A stretch of 64,000 nt of DNA. Origin: Marinimicrobium sp. C6131. GTDB lineage: Bacteria; Pseudomonadota; Gammaproteobacteria; Pseudomonadales; Cellvibrionaceae. How positions within the stretch are numbered: the stretch's first letter is position 1; each line of letters begins with the position of its first letter. Under the pieces are notes generated by a model that did no database searches, was not told where the DNA came from, and saw only the letters and a list, made by a program, of their open reading frames with translations. This document shows, piece by piece, positions 24,793 through 33,033 of this stretch. Both the position numbers and the translations under genes were made by a program. The stretch spans positions 2,852,001 to 2,916,000 of the forward strand of contig NZ_CP110629.1 of NCBI RefSeq assembly GCF_026153455.1, written 5' to 3'.

Positions 24793-26297
24793 GCGTCGAC
24801 TCCTTCATCATTCACAATCAGGGTAGCGGCGGCGGCTACCAGAAACGATACGCCGCCGGCCACGAGTACCCAAATGGCCTCGCCGCCGAACAGCTTGTTC
24901 AGTATCAGCCCCAGCAGGCTGCCGGCAATAATCTGCGGGATGACGATAAAGAAATTGAAGATCCCCATGTAAACGCCCATTTTATGGGCCGGCAGTGAGC
25001 AGGAGAGAATCGCGTAGGGCATGGACAGGATGGACGCCCAGGCAAACCCGACGCCCACCATGGACACCAGCAGCCAGGCCGGATCGCGAATGACTATGAA
25101 TGAAATCAGGCCCGCTGCGCCCAGGCAAAGGTTCACAATATGTGCGCCTTTGCGGCCCAGCTTTCTCGCCAGTAGCGGAATTACGATCGCCGCCAGCGCC
25201 GCAAAACCATTGTAGGCACCAAACAGAACCCCCACCCAGTCGGCGCCGTCGTTATACAGTTTGGAGGAAGTGTCGAGCGTCTCGTAGTGATAGCTGGTCA
25301 CCGCACTGGTGGCGTAAATCCACATGGAGAACAGGGCAAACCAGGAAAAGAACTGAACCACCGCCAGTTGGGCCATGGTCCTGGGCATATGAAAGAGGTC
25401 GTGAGCTACCTGATAGACTCCATTGTTGGTTTTTCCATTGCGCAGCATATAACCGGCCACCAGTTGCAGTACGCCGACACCCCCCAGAAGCCCGGCCAAT
25501 ACAATCACCTCTTTCTGTAACCCAAAGGTGTACACCGCAATCGCTACCAGAGCACCAGCCACCACAAAGGCCAGCCCCCACGCGCCATAGGAAGCGGAGG
25601 ACCGGGTTTCAACCTCTACCGGTGCGGCCTGCTTCTGCTGCGCCTTGAATTGTTCGAACGCCGCCAGCTCTTCGGGGCTGTACTCACGGGTCTTGATCAC
25701 CGTCCAGAGCACCGCCAGTAACAGGATGGCGCCGCCGATCCAGAACGAGTAGATGACCGAATCCGGAATGATACCGGGCTCGGCGGTATTACTGATGCCC
25801 AACCAGTTGGTCATGATCCAGGGCAGGAGCGAAGCCACCACGGCGCCGATGCCGATAAAAAAGCTCTGCATGGCAAAGCCTTTGGTGCGTTGCTTGTCCG
25901 GCAGCATATCGCCGACGAAGGCCCGGAAGGGTTCCATGGAGATATTGATGGACGCATCGAGTATCCAGAGCATACCGGCGGCCACCCACAGCGTTGGGGA
26001 GTGGGGCATGTACAGCAGGGCGAGACTCGCAAAAATGGCGCCAAACAGAAAATAGGGGCGGCGACGGCCCAGCCGGTTCCAGGTTTTATCACTCATATAG
26101 CCAATGATCGGCTGCACCAGCAGGCCGGTAACCGGCGCCGCCAGCCAAAGAAAGGCCAGGTCATCAATGGGGGCGCCGAGAGTCTGAAAGATACGACTGA
26201 CATTGGCGTTTTGCAGGGCAAAACCAAACTGAATGCCCAGAAATCCGAAACTCATGTTCCAGATCTGCCAAAAACTGAGTTGGGGTTTTTGATTCAT
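24789..26297 (-). CDS. MFS sugar transporter, SLC45/maltose permease type
   Basis: 502 residues from ATG 26297 (GTG 26306 is an alternative). The N-terminus SFWQIWNMSFGFLGIQFGFA and the loop YMSDKTWNRLGRRRPYFLFG belong to the GPH/SLC45-like MFS group that imports maltose or sucrose in many polysaccharide-degrading Proteobacteria. About 12 hydrophobic segments are visible, with a longer central cytoplasmic loop near residue 220. It is expected to bring maltose or maltodextrins from periplasm to cytoplasm for the GH13 alpha-glucosidase encoded divergently. It is the first gene of a two-gene operon with the amylase lipoprotein. Its promoter shows a palindromic operator ending 5 nt before the -35. 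Confidence 0.88.
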   Translation of the reverse strand: MNQKPQLSFWQIWNMSFGFLGIQFGFALQNANVSRIFQTLGAPIDDLAFLWLAAPVTGLLVQPIIGYMSDKTWNRLGRRRPYFLFGAIFASLALLYMPHSPTLWVAAGMLWILDASINISMEPFRAFVGDMLPDKQRTKGFAMQSFFIGIGAVVASLLPWIMTNWLGISNTAEPGIIPDSVIYSFWIGGAILLLAVLWTVIKTREYSPEELAAFEQFKAQQKQAAPVEVETRSSASYGAWGLAFVVAGALVAIAVYTFGLQKEVIVLAGLLGGVGVLQLVAGYMLRNGKTNNGVYQVAHDLFHMPRTMAQLAVVQFFSWFALFSMWIYATSAVTSYHYETLDTSSKLYNDGADWVGVLFGAYNGFAALAAIVIPLLARKLGRKGAHIVNLCLGAAGLISFIVIRDPAWLLVSMVGVGFAWASILSMPYAILSCSLPAHKMGVYMGIFNFFIVIPQIIAGSLLGLILNKLFGGEAIWVLVAGGVSFLVAAAATLIVNDEGVDA

Positions 26298-26369
26298 ATC
26301 GATCACTTGTTATCCGTTATCAGATGCTTTTAGCTTAGCATGTTCACACCCATGGAAAGCCAGCCGTTC

Positions 26370-26398
26370 AAATTAAGGAAGCAGACCCGACGCGGCAA
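26370..26398 (-). promoter_or_regulatory. Predicted promoter of the MFS-amylase operon
   Basis: Read on the minus strand: -35 TTGCCG (26398-26393), 17-nt spacer, -10 TAATTT (26375-26370). The -35 begins exactly 5 nt (AGCTA) after the palindrome at 26404-26417. Confidence 0.55.
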
Positions 26399-26403
26399 TA
26401 GCT

Positions 26404-26417
26404 TGCATACGTATTCA
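26404..26417. promoter_or_regulatory. LacI-type operator, copy 1 (TGCATACGTATTCA)
   Basis: One of six near-identical 14-bp palindromes with a central CG pair. It serves the leftward MFS promoter; the paired copy lies 60 bp away centre to centre. Confidence 0.8.
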
Positions 26418-26463
26418 TCCCAATCTGTCTTTTTTTTGAGCGTTTTTCCGGCTCGACAGACAA

Positions 26464-26477
26464 TGCATACGTATGTA
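26464..26477. promoter_or_regulatory. LacI-type operator, copy 2 (TGCATACGTATGTA)
   Basis: Second palindrome of the divergent MFS/alpha-glucosidase region, proximal to the rightward promoter. Confidence 0.8.
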
Positions 26478-26482
26478 GCGTA

Positions 26483-26512
26483 TTGCTGACAATTCCGGCG
26501 CTAACGTATATT
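26483..26512 (+). promoter_or_regulatory. Predicted promoter of the alpha-glucosidase gene
   Basis: -35 TTGCTG (26483-26488), 18-nt spacer, -10 TATATT (26507-26512). The -35 starts 5 nt (GCGTA) after operator copy 2. The remaining 150 nt before the gene hold only its leader. Confidence 0.65.
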
Positions 26513-26664
26513 GGTCCCACATCGAATAAGGCCGGGCATTCAACGACCCCGCCCACACAACGAAGACAATAATGTGTCAGGGCTTCTCGCTATGAACTCT
26601 TTACTGACTGTTGCAAACGGCCCCTGCCGACTGGGCCGGTATGAACTTCCCGCGGAGGTAACCC

Positions 26665-28293
26665 ATGCAAACTAACCCTTGGTGGCGTGGCGCCGTCATT
26701 TATCAGGTTTACCCCCGCAGCCTGATGGACAGCAATGCCGACGGCATTGGTGACATTCCGGGCATCATCGACAAGCTGGATTACATTGCCAGCCTCGGGG
26801 TGGACGCCATCTGGGTATCCCCCTTTTTCAAGTCGCCCATGAAAGACTTCGGCTACGACATCAGCGACTACCGCGATATCGACCCTATTTTCGGCAATCT
26901 GGATGATTTTGACCGTCTTATCGAACGGGCTCACGCCAAGGGGATCAAGATCATCATCGATCAGGTGCTGAGCCACACCTCCGACCAGCACGCCTGGTTT
27001 GAAGAAAGCCGCCAGTGTCGCGACAACCCGAAAGCCGACTGGTATGTGTGGGCCGATCCCCGCGAAGACGGCACGCCGCCGAACAACTGGCTCTCCATCT
27101 TCGGCGGCTGCGCCTGGGAGTGGGAGCCCCGCCGCGAGCAGTATTATCTGCACAATTTCCTGAAAAGCCAGCCGGACCTGAACTTCCACAACCCGGAAGT
27201 GCGGGCCGAGATTCTCGATGAGATCGAGTTCTGGCTGAAGAAGGGTGTCGACGGGCTTCGCCTGGATGCGATCACGTTCTGCTTCCATGATCAGCAGCTG
27301 CGCGACAACCCCGCCAAACCCAAAGAAGAACGAAAAGGCCGCGGCTTTTCCGAGGACAACCCCTACGCGTTCCAGTACCACTGGTACAACAATGATCGAC
27401 CGGAGAATCTGCAGTTCCTGGAGTCGGTTCGCGAGCTCATGGACCGCTACCCGGGCTCGGTCACACTCGGGGAGATCTCATCCGAGGACTCTTTGGCCAC
27501 CATGGCCGAGTACACCAAAGGCGACAAGCGGCTGCATACCACCTACAGCTTTGAGCTGCTTGTGGAGAAGTTCAGCACACAGTACATCCGGGAAACGGTG
27601 GAAACCCTCGAGTCCCGATTGGGAGGAGGCTGGCCCTGCTGGTCCATTGGTAACCACGACGTGCGCCGGGTGATGACCCGCTGGGGCGGTGCCGACAAGC
27701 CGGATGCGCTGGCGAAACTGTTCAATGCCATGATGTTATCCCTGCGCGGCAGCGCCTGCAGCTACCAGGGGGAAGAGCTCGGTTTGACTGAAGCGGACAT
27801 TCAGCAGCATGAGCTACAGGACCCTTACGGCATCACCTTCTGGCCACGCTTCAAGGGGCGCGACGGGTGTCGCACCCCGATGCCCTGGCAGCATGACCAA
27901 CATCAGGCCGGCTTCTCTACCGCTCCCTCCACATGGCTGCCCATCCCCGAGGAACATAAGGCCCGGGCCGTGGATATACAGAACGAAGATCCGAACTCGG
28001 TGCTCAACGCTTATCGTACCTTTATTAATTGGCGCAATGACCAACCGGCGCTGCGACTGGGAGATATCGAATTCCTGAATGCACCGGAAGGGCAGATGCT
28101 GTTTACCCGGCGCCATGACGACCAGTCACTTCTGGTTGCCATGAACTTTACCGGTCAGGAAACCACCCTGGCGCTGAATGGTTTATCGGCGGGGACCGCA
28201 CTTGAAGGGCATGGCTTCATCGGCGCACGGATTGAAGGTCGACAGGTCATCCTGCCCGCCTACGGCGCGGGCTACTTCCAACTGGACGCTTGA
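26665..28293 (+). CDS. GH13 alpha-glucosidase (cytoplasmic)
   Basis: 542 residues; GGAGG lies 6 nt before the ATG. No signal peptide. The start WWRGAVIYQVYPRSLMDSNA and DGIGDIPGIIDKLDYIASLG are diagnostic of the oligo-alpha-glucosidase group of GH13 (GH13_23 type). Catalytic residues: nucleophile Asp in GLRLDAITF, acid/base Glu in LGEISSED, and Asp in IGNHDVRR. It should release glucose from maltose and short maltodextrins after MFS import. It is divergent from the MFS-amylase operon across a region with two operators, and ends at an intrinsic terminator. Confidence 0.93.
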   Translation: MQTNPWWRGAVIYQVYPRSLMDSNADGIGDIPGIIDKLDYIASLGVDAIWVSPFFKSPMKDFGYDISDYRDIDPIFGNLDDFDRLIERAHAKGIKIIIDQVLSHTSDQHAWFEESRQCRDNPKADWYVWADPREDGTPPNNWLSIFGGCAWEWEPRREQYYLHNFLKSQPDLNFHNPEVRAEILDEIEFWLKKGVDGLRLDAITFCFHDQQLRDNPAKPKEERKGRGFSEDNPYAFQYHWYNNDRPENLQFLESVRELMDRYPGSVTLGEISSEDSLATMAEYTKGDKRLHTTYSFELLVEKFSTQYIRETVETLESRLGGGWPCWSIGNHDVRRVMTRWGGADKPDALAKLFNAMMLSLRGSACSYQGEELGLTEADIQQHELQDPYGITFWPRFKGRDGCRTPMPWQHDQHQAGFSTAPSTWLPIPEEHKARAVDIQNEDPNSVLNAYRTFINWRNDQPALRLGDIEFLNAPEGQMLFTRRHDDQSLLVAMNFTGQETTLALNGLSAGTALEGHGFIGARIEGRQVILPAYGAGYFQLDA

Positions 28294-28333
28294 CCGCCAC
28301 TGCGAACAACGCTCTCGCGAGACACAGCGCCAA

Positions 28334-28367
28334 ACGCCGACTGATTTTTCATCAGTCGGCGTTTTTT
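28334..28367 (+). terminator. Intrinsic terminator after the alpha-glucosidase gene
   Basis: ACGCCGACTGAT (28334-28345) pairs with ATCAGTCGGCGT (28351-28362) over a 5-nt loop and is followed by a T-run to 28367. Confidence 0.9.
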
Positions 28368-28419
28368 ATGGGTATCGCCCGCAACCGTCATACAAACTGA
28401 TATCAAACCGGATTCACTT

Positions 28420-28433
28420 TGCATACGTATTCA
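28420..28433. promoter_or_regulatory. LacI-type operator, copy 3 (TGCATACGTATTCA)
   Basis: Distal member of the pair before the TonB receptor gene, 40 bp centre to centre from copy 4. No -35-like sequence follows it at 5 nt on the minus strand, consistent with no leftward gene there. Confidence 0.8.
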
Positions 28434-28459
28434 ATCGGTTGTCAGCCGAAAACCGGCTT

Positions 28460-28473
28460 TGAATACGTATGCA
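28460..28473. promoter_or_regulatory. LacI-type operator, copy 4 (TGAATACGTATGCA)
   Basis: Proximal palindrome of the TonB receptor promoter. Confidence 0.8.
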
Positions 28474-28478
28474 ATGAA

Positions 28479-28507
28479 TTGCCCGCCTATACCCGATGGG
28501 ATAGCCT
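28479..28507 (+). promoter_or_regulatory. Predicted promoter of the TonB receptor gene
   Basis: -35 TTGCCC (28479-28484) begins 5 nt (ATGAA) after operator copy 4; a weak -10 TAGCCT (28502-28507) follows at 17 nt. The poor -10 would suit an activated promoter. The following 130 nt are untranslated leader with nothing else recognised. Confidence 0.5.
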
Positions 28508-28638
28508 GAGTTTCAGCAGGAAATTAGCGGAACATCGCTGGAACTGGAAACGCCCGCACTGAAATCATCAGTGACTGGCACCAACTTTTATCACTGCTCA
28601 ACGCTTAACCATAATAACCTATGAAAGGGGATTGTTAG

Positions 28639-31455
28639 ATGATGAACACCAAGAAGCTCATGCTCCCATCCGTGATAGGCTGCCTCGCCGCCGGAATGAC
28701 CGTTGCTCCCGCCTACGCTCAAGACCAGGAAGCCGGCATGCTCGAGGAAGTGGTGGTGACCGGTATTCGCCGCAGCCTCATGAACTCCATCGCCATCAAA
28801 GAGAACTCTTCCTCCATTGTGGAAGTGGTATCCGCCGAGGACATCGGTAAACTGCCCGATACCAGTATTGCCGAGTCACTGGCACGCTTGCCCGGTCTGG
28901 CCGGTGAGCGGGTCAACGGCCGCACCAGCGGCATCTCCGTTCGCGGCTTCAACGAAGACTACGTTGCGACCACCATGAACGGTCGTGAACTGCTCGGCAT
29001 CGGTGACAACCGTGGCGTTGAGTACGATCTGTACCCCTCTGAAATCATTTCCGACGCTGTTGTTTACAAAACCATGCAGGCTGATCTGGTAAACCAGGGC
29101 CTCGGTGGTGTCGTTGACCTGCGCACCCTGCGTCCGCTGGAAAACGATCGCATCATCAGCTTTAACGGTAACTACGAAGTCAACGGCATGGAGTCCGCCA
29201 ACCCGGACTACGATGACACCGGTCACCGTCTGGCCTTCACCTACTCGGACACCTTCGCCAACGACACCATGGGCTTCGCCGTAACACTGGCCTCCATGGA
29301 ATCGCCCAGCCAGGAAGAGAACGTCCGTATCTGGGGTTACCCTGAGGATCCCAACTCCGGGAATTTCATTTTCGGTGGTCATGACTCCTATGTCCGCTCT
29401 GCCACCATGGAGCGCGACACCGTCTCCAGCGTATTCCAGTGGGAGCCCAACGAAGACCTGAGCGTTACCGTTGACGCGCTGTACATCGACTTCCTCGAAT
29501 CCAAGGTCTTCCGTGGTTTTGAAGAAGGTGGTCCGGTCTGGAGCGGCGCGAACTACACCGCCGGTGACGTTGAAGACGGCCTGGTCATGAATGGCGTTTT
29601 CGACGGTTTCCACAGTGTGATCCGCAACGACGGTGAAGACAAAGACGGCGAACTGACCACTTTCGGTTTCAATGCCGAATATCAGATCAATGACACCTGG
29701 TCAGCCGAACTGGATTTCGCCACCAGCGAATCCACCAAAGACCTGATCAATATCGAGAGCTACTCCGGCACCGGCCGCGCCGGCACCACCCAGCAGGGTG
29801 ATCCGGCAGCCCGCGCCTGGCAGCAGGTGTCTCCTGAAGGTGTCATGTTCAGCGAACACCCCACCATCGATATGCCTGACTACACCGATCCGGCAGGCAT
29901 TCGCCTGGCTGGTCCTCAGGCCTGGGGTGGCGCCATTGCCCAGCGCGTCGGTGGCAAAGACAATGCTCAGGACGGCTTCGTCAACTATCCGCGTTTTGAG
30001 GAAGAGCTGGACACCCTGCGTCTGTCCACCACCGCAGCGATCAACGGTGACTTCTTCCAGAGCGTTGAGCTGGGCCTGAACTACTCCGACCGCACCAAGA
30101 GCAAGGTCAACTACGGTGCCTTCCTGGTCGCTCCCGGCTTTGACGCCGATGAAGCGCGTGAAGACCAGACTGCCCTGTCTTTCACAGACCCGGCTCTGGA
30201 GCCCTACTATGTCGGCACGACCAACCTGAGCTTCCTGGGCCTGGGTGGCATGGTGGCGTACGATGGTGTGGGCATGTACCGCGACGGTGTCTACACTGAA
30301 ATCGACGCAACCGAGTTTGAAACTGCACGCCTGGGCGACACTTACTCTGTCACCGAAGAAGTGGTTACCGCTTATGCCAAGGCCGATTTCGAAACCGGCA
30401 TCCTGTCCGGTAACTTCGGTGTTCAGATTATCGATACCGACCAGAGCTCGGATGGCTTCGCGAGCGTTGCGCGCGAAGACGACGACACCGGTCTGGTCAG
30501 CGTAGTCGCCACCCCCGTCAGCGGTGGTGATGATTACCTGAAGATCCTCCCGAGTCTGAACATGAACTTCCAGATGACGGACAACCAGATCGTTCGCTTT
30601 GCGACCTCCAAGACCCTGTCTCGGGCCCGTATGGATGACATGCGCGCAAACAACACCATCAACTTCAGCTTTGACAACGGCCGTCGCGAAAGCGCCGATC
30701 CCGAGTTCAGTGCCTGGAGTGGCTCTGGTGGCAACCCGAACCTACGTCCGCTCGAAGCGGTTCAAACTGACCTGTCCTATGAATACTACTTCACCAACGA
30801 CGGCTATGTAGCGGCTTCCTGGTTCTACAAAGATTTGCTCAACTGGCACATCAGCCAGGACGTGATCACCGACTTCGAGCCCTATTTCATCGAAGGCTAT
30901 CACGATGCCGGTGTGGACAACTTCCAGTCTTTCCAGGGCCCGACTACCTCTATTGCCGAACTGGGTAAAGGTAAAGTGGAAGGTATTGAACTGCAGGGCA
31001 GCTTGCCGTTCTACACCTTCAGTGAAACGCTGGACGGTTTTGGCCTCATTGCCGCGGCGACCTTCCTCGACGGCGCCATCGAGTATGATGGTGAGCAGCA
31101 GGAAATCCCCGGCCTGTCCGAGGAATCCTATCAGTTGACCGTTTACTACGAGAAGAACGGTTTCGAGTTCCGCGTCAGTGGTCGCAAGCGTGACGAATTC
31201 CTGACCGAAACCCGTGGCCTCAGCCTGGCACTGACTCCGACCACGGACCAGGGCTCTGAGCTGTGGGACGCACAGATCGGTTATGACTTCGGTGCCGGTG
31301 GCTTCGACTCGCTTGACGGTCTGAGCATCACTCTGCAGGCGCAGAACCTGACCGACGAAGAGACGGTAGCTGCGGAGGATGATGATCCCCGCCGGATTAC
31401 GTCATACCAGACCTTCGGCGCTAACTACCTGCTCGGTGTGAACTACCAGTTCTAA
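28639..31455 (+). CDS. TonB-dependent receptor for maltodextrins
   Basis: 938 residues; AGGGG lies 8 nt before ATG 28639, with a second ATG right after it. A signal peptide (residues 1-29, ending APAYA) is followed by a TonB box (EEVVVTG), plug domain (IGKLPDTSIAESLARLPGLA, VRGFNEDYVATTMNGRELLG) and a 22-strand barrel ending in a C-terminal aromatic residue (LLGVNYQF). The plug wording is typical of the large carbohydrate-uptake receptor group of Alteromonadales, Xanthomonadales and Caulobacterales. Genomic position between GH13 genes indicates maltodextrin uptake. Two operators lie upstream and a strong terminator follows. Confidence 0.93.
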   Translation: MMNTKKLMLPSVIGCLAAGMTVAPAYAQDQEAGMLEEVVVTGIRRSLMNSIAIKENSSSIVEVVSAEDIGKLPDTSIAESLARLPGLAGERVNGRTSGISVRGFNEDYVATTMNGRELLGIGDNRGVEYDLYPSEIISDAVVYKTMQADLVNQGLGGVVDLRTLRPLENDRIISFNGNYEVNGMESANPDYDDTGHRLAFTYSDTFANDTMGFAVTLASMESPSQEENVRIWGYPEDPNSGNFIFGGHDSYVRSATMERDTVSSVFQWEPNEDLSVTVDALYIDFLESKVFRGFEEGGPVWSGANYTAGDVEDGLVMNGVFDGFHSVIRNDGEDKDGELTTFGFNAEYQINDTWSAELDFATSESTKDLINIESYSGTGRAGTTQQGDPAARAWQQVSPEGVMFSEHPTIDMPDYTDPAGIRLAGPQAWGGAIAQRVGGKDNAQDGFVNYPRFEEELDTLRLSTTAAINGDFFQSVELGLNYSDRTKSKVNYGAFLVAPGFDADEAREDQTALSFTDPALEPYYVGTTNLSFLGLGGMVAYDGVGMYRDGVYTEIDATEFETARLGDTYSVTEEVVTAYAKADFETGILSGNFGVQIIDTDQSSDGFASVAREDDDTGLVSVVATPVSGGDDYLKILPSLNMNFQMTDNQIVRFATSKTLSRARMDDMRANNTINFSFDNGRRESADPEFSAWSGSGGNPNLRPLEAVQTDLSYEYYFTNDGYVAASWFYKDLLNWHISQDVITDFEPYFIEGYHDAGVDNFQSFQGPTTSIAELGKGKVEGIELQGSLPFYTFSETLDGFGLIAAATFLDGAIEYDGEQQEIPGLSEESYQLTVYYEKNGFEFRVSGRKRDEFLTETRGLSLALTPTTDQGSELWDAQIGYDFGAGGFDSLDGLSITLQAQNLTDEETVAAEDDDPRRITSYQTFGANYLLGVNYQF

Positions 31456-31469
31456 TCAGGGCATGAAGG

Positions 31470-31513
31470 AAAGCCCCTGCTATAGTGAAGAGCTGTAGCA
31501 GGGGCTTTTTTTT
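31470..31513 (+). terminator. Intrinsic terminator after the TonB receptor gene
   Basis: AAAGCCCCTGCTA (31470-31482) pairs with TAGCAGGGGCTTT (31496-31508), followed by T to 31513. The halogenase ribosome-binding site lies just beyond, so downstream expression may depend on read-through. Confidence 0.92.
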
Positions 31514-31529
31514 GGCTGGAGATAACGAC

Positions 31530-33020
31530 GTGAATCATTCCATAAAAAACGTACTGATTGTGGGCGGGGGCTCGTCCGGTTGGATGGCGGCCGCCGTGCT
31601 GGCCCGATTTTTCAGCAAACAGATAAAGATTCAACTGGTGGAGTCGAGTGAAATCGGCACCGTGGGTGTTGGCGAGGCCACGATTCCCCCCATCAGAACC
31701 TTCAATGACGTATTGGGTATAAAGGAAGCCGACTTCCTGAAGCAGACCATGGGCACCATCAAACTCGGCATTCAGTTTGAGAACTGGAACCAACCGGGTG
31801 ATAGCTATATGCACGCCTTCGGTGAAATCGGGCGCAACCTGGGCGTTGCCGGTTTTCATCACTATTGGCTGAAAGCCCGACAGGCGGGGGTGGCCGAAGA
31901 TTTCTGGCGGTACTCGCTCAACGAACAGGCCGCTCGGCATAACCGCTTTGCTCCCATGGAAACCATTCCCGGCACTCAGTTCCCTGGGCTTACCCACGCG
32001 TATCACCTTGATGCCGGACTGTATGCACAGATGTTGCGCGCCTACAGCGAAAAGCTCGGCGTCAAGCGCATTGATGGCAAAATTCAGACGGTCGACAAGG
32101 ATCCCGAATCCGGCGATATCGCCGCCGTTCAGCTCGAATCCGGTGAGCGTCTGGCAGCGGATCTGTTTATCGACTGCTCGGGTTTTCGCGCGCTGTTGAT
32201 CGGCGAAGCACTGGATGTCGACTACGAGGACTGGAGTCACTGGCTGCCCTGTGATCGCGCCCTTGCGGTTCCCAGCGAAGCAGCAGAAACCATCACGCCG
32301 TATACCCGGGCCATCGCCCACGAGGGTGGCTGGCAATGGCGAATCCCGCTCCAGCATCGCACGGGTAACGGCCTGGTCTACAGCCACCGCCACCTGAGCG
32401 ACGATGAGGCGGCGCATACCCTGTTGTCCAACCTGGACACCCCCGCGCTGGCGGACCCTCGCCCCATCCGTTTTAAAACCGGACGCCGGGTTCAGCAGTG
32501 GTGCCAGAACGTCGTGTCCCTGGGCCTGTCCAGCGGCTTTCTGGAGCCTCTGGAATCCACCAGCCTGCACCTGGTTCAGCAGGGGCTGACCCGACTGATC
32601 AAACTGTTCCCACGCAACGGCATACAGCCGAGCGATATTGAGGAGTACAACCGGCAGTCGCAGATCGAGTTCGAAAAAATCCGCGACTTCATCATCCTGC
32701 ACTATCACCTGAACAGCAAAACCGACAGCCCCTTCTGGCGCATGTGCCGTGAGGCGCCCAAGCCGGAATCACTGCTCCGACGAATTGACCTGTTTGCCGG
32801 CTCGGGGCGGGTGTTTCGCGAACAGGACGAACTGTTCAGCGAAACCGCCTGGGAGCAGGTGATGATCGGCCAGGGCATTACGCCACAGGACTACCACCCG
32901 CTGGTAGACAACCTTGAAGACCAACAACTGCGCGAGTTTATGAATTCCTGGCAGCGGATTGTCGACAAAACCGTCGCCCAGATGCCCTCTCACAACGACT
33001 TTATTGCCTCAATCAAGTAG
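31530..33020 (+). CDS. Flavin-dependent tryptophan-halogenase family protein
   Basis: 496 residues from GTG 31530, with GGAG 8-9 nt upstream. The FAD-binding motif VLIVGGGSSGWMAAAVLARF is at the N-terminus, VGVGEATIPPIRTF follows, and the halogenase signature GGWQWRIPLQ (WxWxIP) is near residue 270. This group includes many proteins encoded next to TonB receptors in glycan loci of Proteobacteria whose substrates are not known; true halogenation is not established for them. Here the gene lies between the receptor and two GH13 genes, 13 nt before the next gene, so it belongs to the glucan operon. A role in modifying a sugar-linked or surface molecule is speculative. Confidence 0.88.
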   Translation: MNHSIKNVLIVGGGSSGWMAAAVLARFFSKQIKIQLVESSEIGTVGVGEATIPPIRTFNDVLGIKEADFLKQTMGTIKLGIQFENWNQPGDSYMHAFGEIGRNLGVAGFHHYWLKARQAGVAEDFWRYSLNEQAARHNRFAPMETIPGTQFPGLTHAYHLDAGLYAQMLRAYSEKLGVKRIDGKIQTVDKDPESGDIAAVQLESGERLAADLFIDCSGFRALLIGEALDVDYEDWSHWLPCDRALAVPSEAAETITPYTRAIAHEGGWQWRIPLQHRTGNGLVYSHRHLSDDEAAHTLLSNLDTPALADPRPIRFKTGRRVQQWCQNVVSLGLSSGFLEPLESTSLHLVQQGLTRLIKLFPRNGIQPSDIEEYNRQSQIEFEKIRDFIILHYHLNSKTDSPFWRMCREAPKPESLLRRIDLFAGSGRVFREQDELFSETAWEQVMIGQGITPQDYHPLVDNLEDQQLREFMNSWQRIVDKTVAQMPSHNDFIASIK

Positions 33021-33033
33021 TGGATACCCCATC

